Below are positions 7,485-16,901 of a DNA stretch of 64,000 bases, piece after piece (positions within the stretch are counted from its first letter, which is position 1; each line of letters begins with the position of its first letter). This DNA comes from Maridesulfovibrio sp. (GTDB lineage: Bacteria > Desulfobacterota > Desulfovibrionia > Desulfovibrionales > Desulfovibrionaceae). Location of the stretch: positions 3,676,501 through 3,740,500 of the forward strand of contig NZ_OY780933.1 in assembly GCF_963676065.1 (NCBI RefSeq), read 5' to 3'. The notes beneath the pieces are model-generated. The model was not told the DNA's origin and did no database searches. It worked only from the letters and a program-made list of their open reading frames with translations. Both the position numbers and the translations under genes were made by a program.

Positions 7485-9915
7485 CTTTATTTTCCTCCGG
7501 CTTTACTTCACCCAGACTTTCATTAACCGAAACATCTTCAGCTGACTTAACCTCTTCCTTCTCCTTCTGCACCGGAGGGGATTCTGCATCATGCTCATCA
7601 GCAGGAATATCCAAATGGTCGAGGTAATCTTTCATATACAATAAATTACTGTCGGCAGGACTGAGCAACAAGGCTTTATCCAGTACTTGACGAGCCTGCT
7701 TCAAATCTCCCTTGTTCAGCAGATAGCGCACATAAAGCTGATGCAGACGCACATCGTAAGGAAACTTTGAAATACCTTCATCCAATATTTCTGCAAGAGC
7801 AATATCATCACTCAAGGCCAGCAAGGTATAAGAAAGGTACAGATAAACATCACGGTCATCCTTCATCTTAACCGCTTTATTCAAAGCCTGATACGCATCT
7901 CCATAATGCTGGGCGTGAAATGAGCTGACGCCCCGCTCCTTGAGCTTAGCAAATTTCTTTTGCAAATCTTCGGGAGTGATATCTTTATCATCCACCAGAA
8001 TAATCCTGCGGCCATGTGGGTAAGGTGCATCCAGAATAGATTTGACCAGAACATCACCCTCAATTTTCAAATTATCAGCTGCAGCGCTCCCTAGATAATT
8101 ATCACTGACCACCAATTTACCAGCAGTTTTCAAGTTAACTTTATTATCATAAATATTATTGTTTTCAATCACGACATTACCGTCGTTAAAAATAATACCC
8201 TGAGTGCAGTTGGTTATGCTGGAGCGGAGCACAGTTCCGTTACCGGCATTCAGCAGCATTCCAGTACGGGCGTTACTTATACGCAACCCCTTGAAATCAT
8301 AATTACCAGTTTCCATCACCGCCACAGCATATTCTCCGCCATTAAATGACGAAGAACGAGCTTCTACATAGCCACCGGCAGCTGTGAGCGCTTTACTAAA
8401 TCCGGTTAATTCACACTGAGAAAGTACCGCCTTGCCACCGGGCATAACCTTTATGCCCTCGGTGGAGTTCGATGCAAAACGTACCGGAGAGCTAAGCTCT
8501 CCAAGGGCATCCATTACCCCGAGCACATCAATACGCCCTTTACCGTCAAAACGGATTTTTGTTCCGGACTGCACAGAAAATTCAGCGCCTTCAGGGACAG
8601 TCACCGGAAAGGAGATGCGGTAATTACCCTTAACCAGAACTCCGGAAAGCTCGCCGAAGAGATCCCGCTCATCAAATTGGGGCATGACAACCCGGGTAAT
8701 GCCGTCGAGAGGGGAAAGGTTTCCGGCCTTATCCTTGATGCGTACCCTGTAAAAAACCGTGGTTCCCTGCATTACATCTGAATCTACGAATTCAGGTTTC
8801 CGGGTACTGGCCACGATCTCAAAATCACCCACAGGATCAGATCCTTTCTCGATCACAAATTCATCCAGATCGTCAGCATTCGGAACTTCCCACTTCAGCA
8901 CAACTCCATCGCGCCCGGTCTGAGATTTTATCTCCTTCAATACCGGAGGCAACTCCCCATCCAAAGTTATTAAAGAACCGGATTCCGGCCATAGCCGATC
9001 CACACCGTTTGCCTTACGCATCCTGACCATCAGGGTATCATCTACAGACTTATCGCCGGTGCGGACCACATAAAAGCCTTCGTATACTCCCTGCGCGGTC
9101 TGAGGCAGGGGGATATTTTTCTTGAAATCACCTATATCAAAAGAACACTTAAGCCCCGGCTCAGCATCAACCCGTACAGAAATTTTCTGCCCGGCTCCGA
9201 AAAGCCGATTATCAACGTTGGTATCAACAGCGATCACCTCAGGCAACTTCGGTCCTTTAGGACAATCCGGCAAAACCTGCGCCATATTCCACGCCCAATC
9301 GTAAACGACCATACGCATCTGCCGTCTGATAGGGTCAGAAAAAACTTCCTCCACAATAGTCCCGGCAAGGCCGACTACACCAGTAGGCACGGAGATACGG
9401 CGTTTTGAAGCACTGTCCCGCCATTTACCGACTAAAGTTCCGGCGGAGTTATACATCGTTACTTCCGCGTCAAGCTGGAACAGATCAAAGGCCAGAGCTT
9501 TGATCATATCCGCGCTGTAAATATCTGTCTTGACGATACCGTCGGCATTCAGAAGTTTGCATAGTTCCGCATCGCTCATACTGCGCCAACCATCATCCTG
9601 CCCCAGCTCAGCAAGAGTGTTGTCCACCACATCCTTTTGCAGAGGCATAAAACCCTTACCCGCCAACTGGTTGGAGATCGATGCGCGGGTAATGTCCGCA
9701 ACAAAAACACGATCATCATCCAGCACCAGTACGGATTTATGCTCTGTAGAATTGGCTGAGTGGTCCACATATTCCGCTGGAAGAACTGCAATTTTATATG
9801 GGATTGCTTCTTCATCGGCATATTGAACTGACTGCGGTGTTTTTTTAACAAAACACCCCCCCAGTAAAAACGACGCCAGCAACAAAAAAACTACGGAATG
9901 ATACTTGTTCATCAT
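7474..9915 (-). CDS. Large GNA1162-like lipoprotein with Fn3, beta-helix and TPR regions
   Basis: An 813-residue protein. It begins with a lipoprotein signal (lipobox LLGGC, Cys near residue 21) and continues with a GNA1162-like module (about 40-215: IAVLPAEYVDHSANS, GFMPLQKDVVDNTLAELG). One Fn3-like domain follows near 330-410, then a right-handed parallel beta-helix with right-handed repeats (about 440-640), and TPRs at about 680-770 before an acidic tail. GNA1162/CsgG-type folds occur in outer-membrane pore or assembly lipoproteins. With TPRs and a beta-helix this looks like an outer-membrane scaffold. It starts 2 bp after the AsmA-like stop, so translation is coupled. It is the largest member of the operon and unlike any named system I know. 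Confidence 0.75.
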   Translation of the reverse strand: MMNKYHSVVFLLLASFLLGGCFVKKTPQSVQYADEEAIPYKIAVLPAEYVDHSANSTEHKSVLVLDDDRVFVADITRASISNQLAGKGFMPLQKDVVDNTLAELGQDDGWRSMSDAELCKLLNADGIVKTDIYSADMIKALAFDLFQLDAEVTMYNSAGTLVGKWRDSASKRRISVPTGVVGLAGTIVEEVFSDPIRRQMRMVVYDWAWNMAQVLPDCPKGPKLPEVIAVDTNVDNRLFGAGQKISVRVDAEPGLKCSFDIGDFKKNIPLPQTAQGVYEGFYVVRTGDKSVDDTLMVRMRKANGVDRLWPESGSLITLDGELPPVLKEIKSQTGRDGVVLKWEVPNADDLDEFVIEKGSDPVGDFEIVASTRKPEFVDSDVMQGTTVFYRVRIKDKAGNLSPLDGITRVVMPQFDERDLFGELSGVLVKGNYRISFPVTVPEGAEFSVQSGTKIRFDGKGRIDVLGVMDALGELSSPVRFASNSTEGIKVMPGGKAVLSQCELTGFSKALTAAGGYVEARSSSFNGGEYAVAVMETGNYDFKGLRISNARTGMLLNAGNGTVLRSSITNCTQGIIFNDGNVVIENNNIYDNKVNLKTAGKLVVSDNYLGSAAADNLKIEGDVLVKSILDAPYPHGRRIILVDDKDITPEDLQKKFAKLKERGVSSFHAQHYGDAYQALNKAVKMKDDRDVYLYLSYTLLALSDDIALAEILDEGISKFPYDVRLHQLYVRYLLNKGDLKQARQVLDKALLLSPADSNLLYMKDYLDHLDIPADEHDAESPPVQKEKEEVKSAEDVSVNESLGEVKPEENKDEK

Positions 9916-9917
9916 AA

Positions 9918-12098
9918 TTACGACTTCAACTTTCTGTCCACATTAAAGGAATTGACCGTACCGAAAACGGAACGGACTTGCCCCTCCAGTTGCAGGTGTT
10001 TCTCATCAAGGGAATACTTCCCCCCTCCCCAGGCCTGCAATTGACGTCCACTGAGATTAAAAGATTTGATGAGCATCTCTTTCCCGCTTAAAGCGGCACT
10101 CAACCGTGCAGAACTGAAATTCAGCCCCTGCCCTGACTGCGGGTTAAAGGAAACAGCATCAAGCAGGTCGATAAAAAATCCCAGACGTGGATCAAGGTTG
10201 GCAAGGTTAAAAATATGCAGGTCATCAATTTTAGCCGAAGCTTCTCCACGCACGGAACGCATTAACTCACCGGAGTTGCTTCCCTGCATGAACATATTTG
10301 CATTGAGATATATTTTGCCCCGTAGCGAAACGGACAAATCCTTGGCAAAGCACGCTATCAGGCTGGGCAGGCTGGTCCCCCGCCCTTTAATATTGCATTG
10401 AGCGGCCAGTTGTTCCTGAGCCAGAACGACATCGGCATTCAGATTAAGATGAAAAAGTTTTCCGCTGGCTTTTACCAGAGCACGATCAGCACCCGAATGA
10501 ACAAAAACCGCCACATCACTGAACGGCCAATCATTGTAGTAAAACTTACGAATAGAGGCTTTACCGTTGATGTCCCGACCAAGCAATTGCTCAAAATTAA
10601 ATTTCTCAGTCGCTTCAGAAGTTGCCACTGAAGAATCGCTTTTAGGGGTATTTGTCTCAGGGATACGGATACTTAAGGATTTTAGCTGGGCCTCATAGCC
10701 GGAAAGATTGTTACGAGGAGTATTGAAATAACCTGATGCTGAAATTCGTGTTTCCCTGTGATTCAACTGCGTATCAAACTCGGTCCGCAAAGGATTTTTT
10801 TTTTGAGCCTCGCAGGTAATTATGTAATCGAAAAGAGAAAAATCACGGGCTTCCGCCTTGAACCTAAGACGTTTAAGATCAAGAGGAAAAGACATATAAG
10901 CCTGCATATCACAGCTTCCACCTGTTGCCGAAGCGACATTAAAACTACGCACAGACACCACAGGTTTACCATCTTTCAGTTCCACATCGGCATCAATCTC
11001 GGAAATACTGAGTTCCTGTTTTTTACCGTCTGCTGCTTCGAGAACCAGTACCAGATCCTTGGCACTGACAGTCATCTTCCCGGAAAGTCCTTTATTAGTC
11101 ACAGTGCTTGGCGGGGTAGAAAGAGAAACATCTTTAAAGATCAAGGTCCCACGCGGATTAATGGATTTCAACTTCGCTGATTCGCACAGTGAACTGGTGG
11201 CATTCCGACCTCTTTCACTCTTTTGGGCCATAGCGAAAAGTTCCCCGGCATCGACCTGCGCCTCATCAAGAGAAACCTGAAAAGTTCCTCCCTGCCCCAT
11301 ATGCAGCAAAAGTCCTTTACCGCTGGTGGAATCAAGCACCAACCCACCGGCCTTTACATCCATGGTACCGACTGCATTATCTATGCTGAAATCAAGATCT
11401 GTGGTCTCAAAGTTACCGGCCTCTGCCAACTCGGGAAGGGTCGAATTGGACATGTAATCGAATCCGGTCAAAAATCCCAAGAAAGCTGCCGGATCAATTG
11501 AACATTGTGTAGCCTGAAGATTAAGCTTCAAAGGTGAGGTGGAAGCCATATCCAGACGGCCGGAAAATTTAAACCCCAACTCAGAAATGGAAGCGCTGCG
11601 AACATTAAATGTGAATCCGCCACTTTCCTTTTCCATACTGGCGGAAACGGTCAGCGGCTCCGCCTGATAGGAGTTGGTCAACTGCACTTTGCCTGAAACA
11701 ACGTCGATCTTTTCAGGAAAGAGAGAAGGCAACTCAAACGTACCGGTAGCGGAATCACTTCCTTTCCGATGTGCAAGAGCCCTTACATCCGGGTCTTGTA
11801 AAATCACATGGCGCAGCTTAATTTCACCGCTTAAAAGACTAGTAACATCGGGGAAGATTTCCAGTTGCGGAATAAGGATCGTATCCATACCGCTCTGGAC
11901 ACGCAGGTTGGTAACCCGCAGGGAAGGAAGGGGGGAGTAATGGAATTCGATATCCTCCATCACTACCCCCATGTTGGTCATATCAGAAAGCAGTTTTTGC
12001 GCGGCGTCCACAAAATGAACCCTGATCAGCACAATGGAGCCAACCGTGAGAATGGTCGCAATAATTCCGCCAATGAGGAATCCTTTTTTATGAAACAC
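9918..12098 (-). CDS. AsmA-like / DUF748-type inner-membrane-anchored protein
   Basis: A 726-residue protein with a single N-terminal membrane anchor (residues 7-27) and a long periplasmic region built of beta-strand-rich repeats. Typical AsmA-family phrases are IEFHYSPLPSLRVTNLRVQS near the start and repeated 'amphipathic strand, Gly-rich turn' patterns. The C-terminal AsmA_2-like region (about 560-720) ends with GGGKYSLDEKHLQLEGQ. AsmA-like proteins such as YhdP and TamB bridge the envelope and move lipids or assist outer-membrane assembly. It starts with GTG and has only a weak Shine-Dalgarno. It lies between the secreted FlgT-like gene and the GNA1162-like lipoprotein in the operon. Confidence 0.8.
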   Translation of the reverse strand: MFHKKGFLIGGIIATILTVGSIVLIRVHFVDAAQKLLSDMTNMGVVMEDIEFHYSPLPSLRVTNLRVQSGMDTILIPQLEIFPDVTSLLSGEIKLRHVILQDPDVRALAHRKGSDSATGTFELPSLFPEKIDVVSGKVQLTNSYQAEPLTVSASMEKESGGFTFNVRSASISELGFKFSGRLDMASTSPLKLNLQATQCSIDPAAFLGFLTGFDYMSNSTLPELAEAGNFETTDLDFSIDNAVGTMDVKAGGLVLDSTSGKGLLLHMGQGGTFQVSLDEAQVDAGELFAMAQKSERGRNATSSLCESAKLKSINPRGTLIFKDVSLSTPPSTVTNKGLSGKMTVSAKDLVLVLEAADGKKQELSISEIDADVELKDGKPVVSVRSFNVASATGGSCDMQAYMSFPLDLKRLRFKAEARDFSLFDYIITCEAQKKNPLRTEFDTQLNHRETRISASGYFNTPRNNLSGYEAQLKSLSIRIPETNTPKSDSSVATSEATEKFNFEQLLGRDINGKASIRKFYYNDWPFSDVAVFVHSGADRALVKASGKLFHLNLNADVVLAQEQLAAQCNIKGRGTSLPSLIACFAKDLSVSLRGKIYLNANMFMQGSNSGELMRSVRGEASAKIDDLHIFNLANLDPRLGFFIDLLDAVSFNPQSGQGLNFSSARLSAALSGKEMLIKSFNLSGRQLQAWGGGKYSLDEKHLQLEGQVRSVFGTVNSFNVDRKLKS

Positions 12099-12117
12099 CG
12101 TAATACCGCCGTTTTTA

Positions 12118-13095
12118 CTACTTAAGTACGAACACTACTCTTGCCTGAGCCAGCAGATTATACTTCTGGTCATAGGCGAATACGGTAGCCGCATCATCAA
12201 CACTTACCACCGCGTCAGTCACATTCTGCACGGTCTTGCCCTTGAGCACCATAGGAGACTTGCTGCCCCAAGATTCGAGCAGAGCGCGAGCCTTTTGCAG
12301 ATCAGTGGTATAACCGCCGCAACCTCTTTCTATAAGGACCTGATTGAGAACCTTTGAAGGATCAAAAAGGACTTCATTCTTATCGGTCAGGATACGGTTG
12401 ACCAGAGCGGGTTTGAAATCAAAATCACGCACATCGACGATGATACCGTCGACCGGAGTGGCCACAGCTTCCTGAATCTTTTGAGAAGCGGTTTCGGTGG
12501 TCTGGACCGGAGCTTCAACCTTTTCGGCAACTTTGGCGGGAGCTTCTTCCTTGACCGGAGTTTCTACTTTGGCTGCAACCTCTTCTTTTTTATCTTCAAC
12601 CACCGGAGCGATGATTGCAGGAAGAGTTTCAGGCTTGAAAGCCGGAATGTTACGAATATTTAAAGCTTCCGGCTCCTTACGGATAATCTCGTCAAATGCA
12701 CCGTAAACCGAATCATTACCGTGCAGATTCAACCGCAGGCAGACCCGAGCATACCCTTCGGTACGGTCAAAAGATTCACCGCAGGGCACTGCGCCACGCA
12801 GGGTTCCCTTAACGGTGGTGCGAATACGGTCACTGGAGAGCATACCGTCGCGGACCGTTGTTTTTCCGCTGAGACGCAAACCCTGAAAGATTTCAAGCAT
12901 CCTTCTCTGGGCAACTACTTCCGCAGCGCGTTTAGCGCGGTAACGGCTCTGTCCTGCTTCAGATTCACCGATTACCTGAATGTATCCCCTCTGGAATACT
13001 TCATCCGCATTTACGACCTCTACAATCCTTTCCCCTGCGACAGCGGAGCTTGCAAAAAGCACTACCGCAGTAAGGGCGAGTAATAATTTTTTCAC
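12118..13095 (-). CDS. Secreted FlgT/LPP20-like protein
   Basis: A 325-residue secreted protein with a signal peptide (VKKLLLALTAVVLFASSAVA). An N-terminal LPP20/FlgT-like module (AKRAAEVVAQRRMLEIFQG, then GTLRGAVPCGESFDRTEGYA) is followed by a Glu/Pro/Ala/Lys-rich linker (about 160-210). The conserved C-terminal domain starts GIIVDVRDFDFKPALVNRI and ends SVDDAATVFAYDQ. The same C-terminal domain occurs in the gene at 32841-33890. The GTG at 13095 is chosen because GGAGG sits 5 nt before it; the longer GTG at 13107 would contain the Shine-Dalgarno. FlgT-like modules are known from flagellar basal-body and outer-membrane lipoproteins; the function here is not known. Confidence 0.75.
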   Translation of the reverse strand: MKKLLLALTAVVLFASSAVAGERIVEVVNADEVFQRGYIQVIGESEAGQSRYRAKRAAEVVAQRRMLEIFQGLRLSGKTTVRDGMLSSDRIRTTVKGTLRGAVPCGESFDRTEGYARVCLRLNLHGNDSVYGAFDEIIRKEPEALNIRNIPAFKPETLPAIIAPVVEDKKEEVAAKVETPVKEEAPAKVAEKVEAPVQTTETASQKIQEAVATPVDGIIVDVRDFDFKPALVNRILTDKNEVLFDPSKVLNQVLIERGCGGYTTDLQKARALLESWGSKSPMVLKGKTVQNVTDAVVSVDDAATVFAYDQKYNLLAQARVVFVLK

Positions 13096-13109
13096 TTTAT
13101 CCTCCACTG

Positions 13110-14315
13110 TTAATAAATATTCATGATGTTGCGCAACCGCATAAGGGAAAGAATCAAATCCGCGCCATCCATATTGTCATCTGGACGAAAGGCTCCGGAA
13201 AGATCCGTTTCCATCAGATTACGGTTAACCACAGTGACGATGGCGTTGTACCATGCATCAGTCGGTTCAACATCCGGATAGAGAGATTTTTTCTGTCCCA
13301 TATGCTGGGTGGACATTTCTTCATCACCAGTCAGCTTAATGAGCACGTCTTCCAGCACGAAGGCCAGTTCCTTACGGTTCATCGGCTTCTTGGGATGAAA
13401 AAGATAAGCACGGGTCTGTTCATCATAGGTGGGTTCAAGACCACGGACATGCCATTTGAGGACAGTCATAATTTCCGGCTCGAACATATGTCCCACAATA
13501 TCAGCAGGTGTGAACTCAGCCTTCATTTCATTTCCGGGAACGGGAATGCGTCCGGCAAAGAGTCTATCCAGATGAAGTTCATCCACCAACAGCGCGGCAA
13601 CGTCTGCGCGATCAACCTCTTCCTTGACCGCGATTTTTTTAGCGACATCGGTAAGGGTATAATTGCTCATAGCCCGCAGGATTTTTTGAGCACGGTTATA
13701 CAAGGCATTAGCCTTATCATGCCATTTCCCCGGAGAACCGGACAAAACCACGCCGAGAACATCCTCGGCCTTGCGGAATTCGCCGCCTTTGAAGTAGGCC
13801 TCGCCCATAAAATAATGAACAGCCTCGGTCTGGCGATAATAGGGAAGATCTTCTTCAACTACATACTTAAGCATAAGCTTGGCATCAGCATAAAGGTCTT
13901 CGGCCCGCTGCAGCCAGCCACGGGTTGTGATGTGGGTGTAGACCCGGATACCGGTTACGTAAACGCTGAATTTCTGAGACCGGTCACGCCGTGCTTCGGA
14001 TACGGCTTTATCGAATTGGTCAATAGCCCGTTCGGCATCAACAGCGCTGTATTTATCATCACTTTCGGATTCGGCACGCATGGCGTAAACAAGGGCTTTC
14101 CCCGCAATAGCCGGTGCGTACTCGTCATCAAGAGCCACGGCCCGCTCAAAACGGACAAAAGCCTTTTCGGGCATACCCTTATCAATGAGCTCCATACCCA
14201 TTAAATAATGATGGGCCGGGTTATCTTCTATGGACATGGGTTTTACTTTCTTTCCGCATCCCGCAAGGGAGAGAATCAAAAGCAGGCCCGACATAAATAT
14301 TAAATATTTTTTCAT
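13110..14315 (-). CDS. TPR/SLH-domain lipoprotein
   Basis: A 401-residue protein. The lipoprotein signal ends at LSLAGCGKK, TPRs span about 30-200 (HHYLMGMELIDKGMPEKAFV), and there are two SLH-like modules at the C-terminus. These show VDRADVAALLVDELHL, KPMNRKELAFVLEDVL, SLYPDVEPTDAWYNAI and GAFRPDDNMDGADLILSLMR. SLH domains hold proteins to the cell wall or an S-layer-like surface, and in Gram-negatives they link the outer membrane to peptidoglycan or secondary polymers. The ATG at 14315 has an AAGGAGG 8 nt upstream, so the longer start at 14354 is rejected. It lies 14 bp before the FlgT-like gene. Confidence 0.8.
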   Translation of the reverse strand: MKKYLIFMSGLLLILSLAGCGKKVKPMSIEDNPAHHYLMGMELIDKGMPEKAFVRFERAVALDDEYAPAIAGKALVYAMRAESESDDKYSAVDAERAIDQFDKAVSEARRDRSQKFSVYVTGIRVYTHITTRGWLQRAEDLYADAKLMLKYVVEEDLPYYRQTEAVHYFMGEAYFKGGEFRKAEDVLGVVLSGSPGKWHDKANALYNRAQKILRAMSNYTLTDVAKKIAVKEEVDRADVAALLVDELHLDRLFAGRIPVPGNEMKAEFTPADIVGHMFEPEIMTVLKWHVRGLEPTYDEQTRAYLFHPKKPMNRKELAFVLEDVLIKLTGDEEMSTQHMGQKKSLYPDVEPTDAWYNAIVTVVNRNLMETDLSGAFRPDDNMDGADLILSLMRLRNIMNIY

Positions 14316-14441
14316 CCGGTTATCCTCCTTGCAGCGGATGCGTTCCGCCGACAATCATGGTTTACCTGCACACTACACTATCGTTATTATACAAGCGAAG
14401 GGTAAAATTAACCCATTCACCCTGCGCCCGGAAATCAGTTG

Positions 14442-15548
14442 TTAAAAACCTTCCGGATTCTGCCAGCGAAATCTGACGTTTCTACCATTAATCCTACTTT
14501 GAAACTTTTCCACGCCTAAATCCTTCAAGGCTGTAGAAACCCGCTTAAGCAGATTTTCAGGACGTAAAGTCGACCAGTAGGCGACTTCCATATTCAGCCC
14601 GTTCTGGCGCTTGACTTCCTTACGAACAAACCCTGGAACATCCTCAAGAGCGGTTCCAATGTGGGAAAGCTCCGGAAATCCCAGAAAAGTCAGCGTATAA
14701 CGGAAGCCTTTGCCTCGATCCAGCTCGCTTTCCATGTTTTCCAGCAGCTCACGTGCAAGGCGCACCGATGCCCAATAGGTTTCCGGCTTGGCAGCTTCCA
14801 CAGCACGGCTGTATACATCAGCCGGTTTACCTGAAAGGCTTACATATTTCTCAACCGGCCTGCGTATTTCACCGATTTTCAACCCGTCCGAAATACGTAC
14901 ACAGGTCATATGCATAACAGGATTGGCATGCTCAGGCAGCTTAAGATCAACTGTTACCAAGTAGTCAGCTTTTAGCAGGCTATTAAACTTAACGGCTTTT
15001 TTCAGATTCATGGAACCTTCAATCTCAGCGTACTTCGCGCGAGACATGGGCCAATCGATAACCTCAAACTGGAACTTTTTCCCGAAAGTACGTGCAACAT
15101 CATGCACCAATTCCTGCATAGATTGCGGGGGAACAGAATTGAAACCGGCCCCGGAACCGAAGATAAGCAGCCTTGGCAGGCCGGACATTTTCTGCAGGAT
15201 TGCAAGAGTGGTGTAGTCGGAATAGAGAAGATCGCTGTTTACCACTGCATCTATGGTAATGACATAGCCATCAGCAGTGGCGCCTTCCTGCAACACCTTA
15301 TAAGAAGTGACGTATCCCTTTGAATGGCTGACTATCTCGTCACGCACCAGCACTCCGGATTCCACAAGGGACTCGGAGGCAACAGCCGTACCGATCTGCA
15401 TTTCTACAGCAGTACGCAAAGCTGAATTAAGCGCCTGATTGCGGTCAATTCCCTCGCCGGTGGCCTCCACGGCAAATGCCGTGGAGGCGGCCAGCAATAT
15501 TGCAATCGCGATAGCACCCACCTGAGAGTACAGTTTTACGAAGGACAT
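14442..15548 (-). CDS. Secreted FlgT-like protein
   Basis: A 368-residue protein with a signal peptide (AIAIAILLAASTAFA). Its N-terminal module resembles FlgT/LPP20-type domains: GEGIDRNQALNSALRTAVEM, then VRDEIVSHSKGYVTSYKVL and ADGYVITIDAVV. A middle domain (about 115-240) has a Rossmann-like pattern (LPRLLIFGSG). The C-terminal part (about 265-368) is alpha/beta and shows features like secreted accessory proteins of the FlgO/FlgP/FlgT group. It starts 30 bp after the first gene of the operon. Envelope assembly is inferred from signal peptide, module type and neighbours. Confidence 0.7.
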   Translation of the reverse strand: MSFVKLYSQVGAIAIAILLAASTAFAVEATGEGIDRNQALNSALRTAVEMQIGTAVASESLVESGVLVRDEIVSHSKGYVTSYKVLQEGATADGYVITIDAVVNSDLLYSDYTTLAILQKMSGLPRLLIFGSGAGFNSVPPQSMQELVHDVARTFGKKFQFEVIDWPMSRAKYAEIEGSMNLKKAVKFNSLLKADYLVTVDLKLPEHANPVMHMTCVRISDGLKIGEIRRPVEKYVSLSGKPADVYSRAVEAAKPETYWASVRLARELLENMESELDRGKGFRYTLTFLGFPELSHIGTALEDVPGFVRKEVKRQNGLNMEVAYWSTLRPENLLKRVSTALKDLGVEKFQSRINGRNVRFRWQNPEGF

Positions 15549-15578
15549 ACAGACCTCATTTTTTTACGGCGGGAAAAC

Positions 15579-16514
15579 CTACCATTCACTGTTGCTCTGC
15601 TGTCTGCGTTGCTTAACGCGATGCTGCTTCACGATCTTCACTTCATTACCGGAAACGTAGACACGTCCCTTCATGTTCAGCTTTCTGAGCATGCGCACCA
15701 TATTACGCTTCAGATGAGAAGAATTAATGGAGGACTTGTACCACATTTCATGGTGTGAAGAAGTGTTCAGAGCATTCGTTTTGGGGCGATGGCTGTCGTA
15801 ACCGGTGAAGATGGTAATATAATCTTCAACATCGAGCATATCATCATCACTGAAACCGTCGAAAACGAGAGTCCATTCAAGAAGACGCCCAGTTGCACCT
15901 ACGCCGGAACCGGAACCTGCACCTGAACCACCAGCGTCAGAGGAACTTGCGCCTTCCGGGTGGTACTGATCAAGTCTGTCCGCCAAAACAGCGCCGACAT
16001 CGGAACCGATAATTTTGGAAAGCTTACCGACAGCTTCGAGAACATCATTTCTGCTGTAAGGTCTGGGAACCAGCTGATACTGCTGCGGCTCAGATTCAAA
16101 ATTACCCAGTCTGGAACCATCCCAAACGGAAAGGAGGCGGCCTTCAATACGGGCGGTAACCCTTACGCTGTTCTGGTTGGTCTTGGCATTGGGATAAATG
16201 CTGAAAATACAAAGAACGTCGATACCTGCATCCTTAGCGATCTGGATTAGTTCCGCATCATTACGTCTGATGCGGCCCTGAGCATGAGTCATATAAGTCA
16301 GGGCAGTTTCATCTTTAACGTCGAACCCAAGATTGACCATCTCATTTGAGATAGCATTAAGGACTCGTTTAAAAACTCTCGAGTTGCGGGGGACAGTATC
16401 TTTATCAACGTCTTCCCCGACAATCATGACCCTCGGCAGGTCGGTAGCAAGCGCAATGGTAGGCGCAACGAAAAAGCAGACTATGGCGATGAGAAGTAAT
16501 GCTGATTTCCTCAT
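15579..16514 (-). CDS. Secreted protein, first gene of the envelope operon
   Basis: A 311-residue protein with a signal peptide (LLIAIVCFFVAPTIALA). It has a CsgG/LpoB-like alpha/beta domain (about 28-190: PRVMIVGEDVDKDTVPRNS, VRVTARIEGRLLSV), a Gly/Ser linker (about 190-210), and a C-terminal domain with a basic tail (QHRVKQRRQQ). A good AAGGAG precedes the ATG. No named family is certain; the N-terminal half has the flavour of secreted FlgO/LpoB-type lipoprotein domains but lacks a lipobox. It is first behind the promoter at 16744-16772 and leads eight co-directional, closely spaced genes. Confidence 0.6.
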   Translation of the reverse strand: MRKSALLLIAIVCFFVAPTIALATDLPRVMIVGEDVDKDTVPRNSRVFKRVLNAISNEMVNLGFDVKDETALTYMTHAQGRIRRNDAELIQIAKDAGIDVLCIFSIYPNAKTNQNSVRVTARIEGRLLSVWDGSRLGNFESEPQQYQLVPRPYSRNDVLEAVGKLSKIIGSDVGAVLADRLDQYHPEGASSSDAGGSGAGSGSGVGATGRLLEWTLVFDGFSDDDMLDVEDYITIFTGYDSHRPKTNALNTSSHHEMWYKSSINSSHLKRNMVRMLRKLNMKGRVYVSGNEVKIVKQHRVKQRRQQSNSEW

Positions 16515-16710
16515 GTCACTCTCCTTAAAAGTGGGTGGTTAAACTATTTATCCGACTCTGTAGGTCGAGATGGTCGTAAAAAGTACTCCTAAACCCCACC
16601 GGGTTTTTCCAACAATGACTAGACAAGTTAAGATAGCTTAAAACTTATTAGTAACTATATTATATTACACGACTTATGCAACATAATTTGAATCATTCAA
16701 TAAACTTTTT

Positions 16711-16732
16711 TTCGCTTATTTTGATAAGCGAA
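16711..16732 (-). promoter_or_regulatory. 9-bp inverted repeat just downstream of the envelope-operon promoter
   Basis: TTCGCTTAT and ATAAGCGAA are perfect inverted repeats with a 4-nt loop. On the minus strand they begin about 5 nt after the expected transcription start. It could be a repressor operator or a 5' stem-loop that protects the leader. The sequence cannot decide which. Confidence 0.5.
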
Positions 16733-16743
16733 ATAACCTTAGA

Positions 16744-16772
16744 ATAATAGAACAATTAAAAAACCTAGTCAA
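16744..16772 (-). promoter_or_regulatory. Sigma-70-type promoter of the envelope operon
   Basis: On the minus strand TTGACT (16767-16772) and TATTAT (16744-16749) are 17 nt apart, each close to consensus. Transcription would start near 16737, giving a leader of about 220 nt before the ATG at 16514. Confidence 0.6.
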
Positions 16773-16860
16773 ACTATCTTAAAAAAAAAGACATTCTTGA
16801 AGGTTATTTTGTCCTTTTTCACTCCCCTCCCTCCGTTGCTTCTGTTGGATTACAAGTGTC

Positions 16861-16901
16861 CTTATTGAAAATAAGCCCTGTTTTATGTATATCACATAAA
16901 A
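16861..16901. promoter_or_regulatory. Two palindromes upstream of the small regulator gene
   Basis: CTTATT-GAA-AATAAG (16861-16875) is followed by TTTTATGT-ATATC-ACATAAAA (16881-16901), an 8-bp perfect inverted repeat. The second resembles a CRP/FNR-family operator in outline (TGT...ACA), though only one TCACA half-site fits. It lies in the shared upstream region of the minus-strand envelope operon and the plus-strand gene at 17048. The rest of 16515-17047 is AT-rich and holds no gene I can support. Confidence 0.4.

Noticed and set aside
13302-14204. A 300-codon plus-strand reading frame opposite the SLH lipoprotein gene
   Set aside because: It is antisense to a gene with a clear signal peptide, TPR and SLH pattern. 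Codon use follows the other strand.
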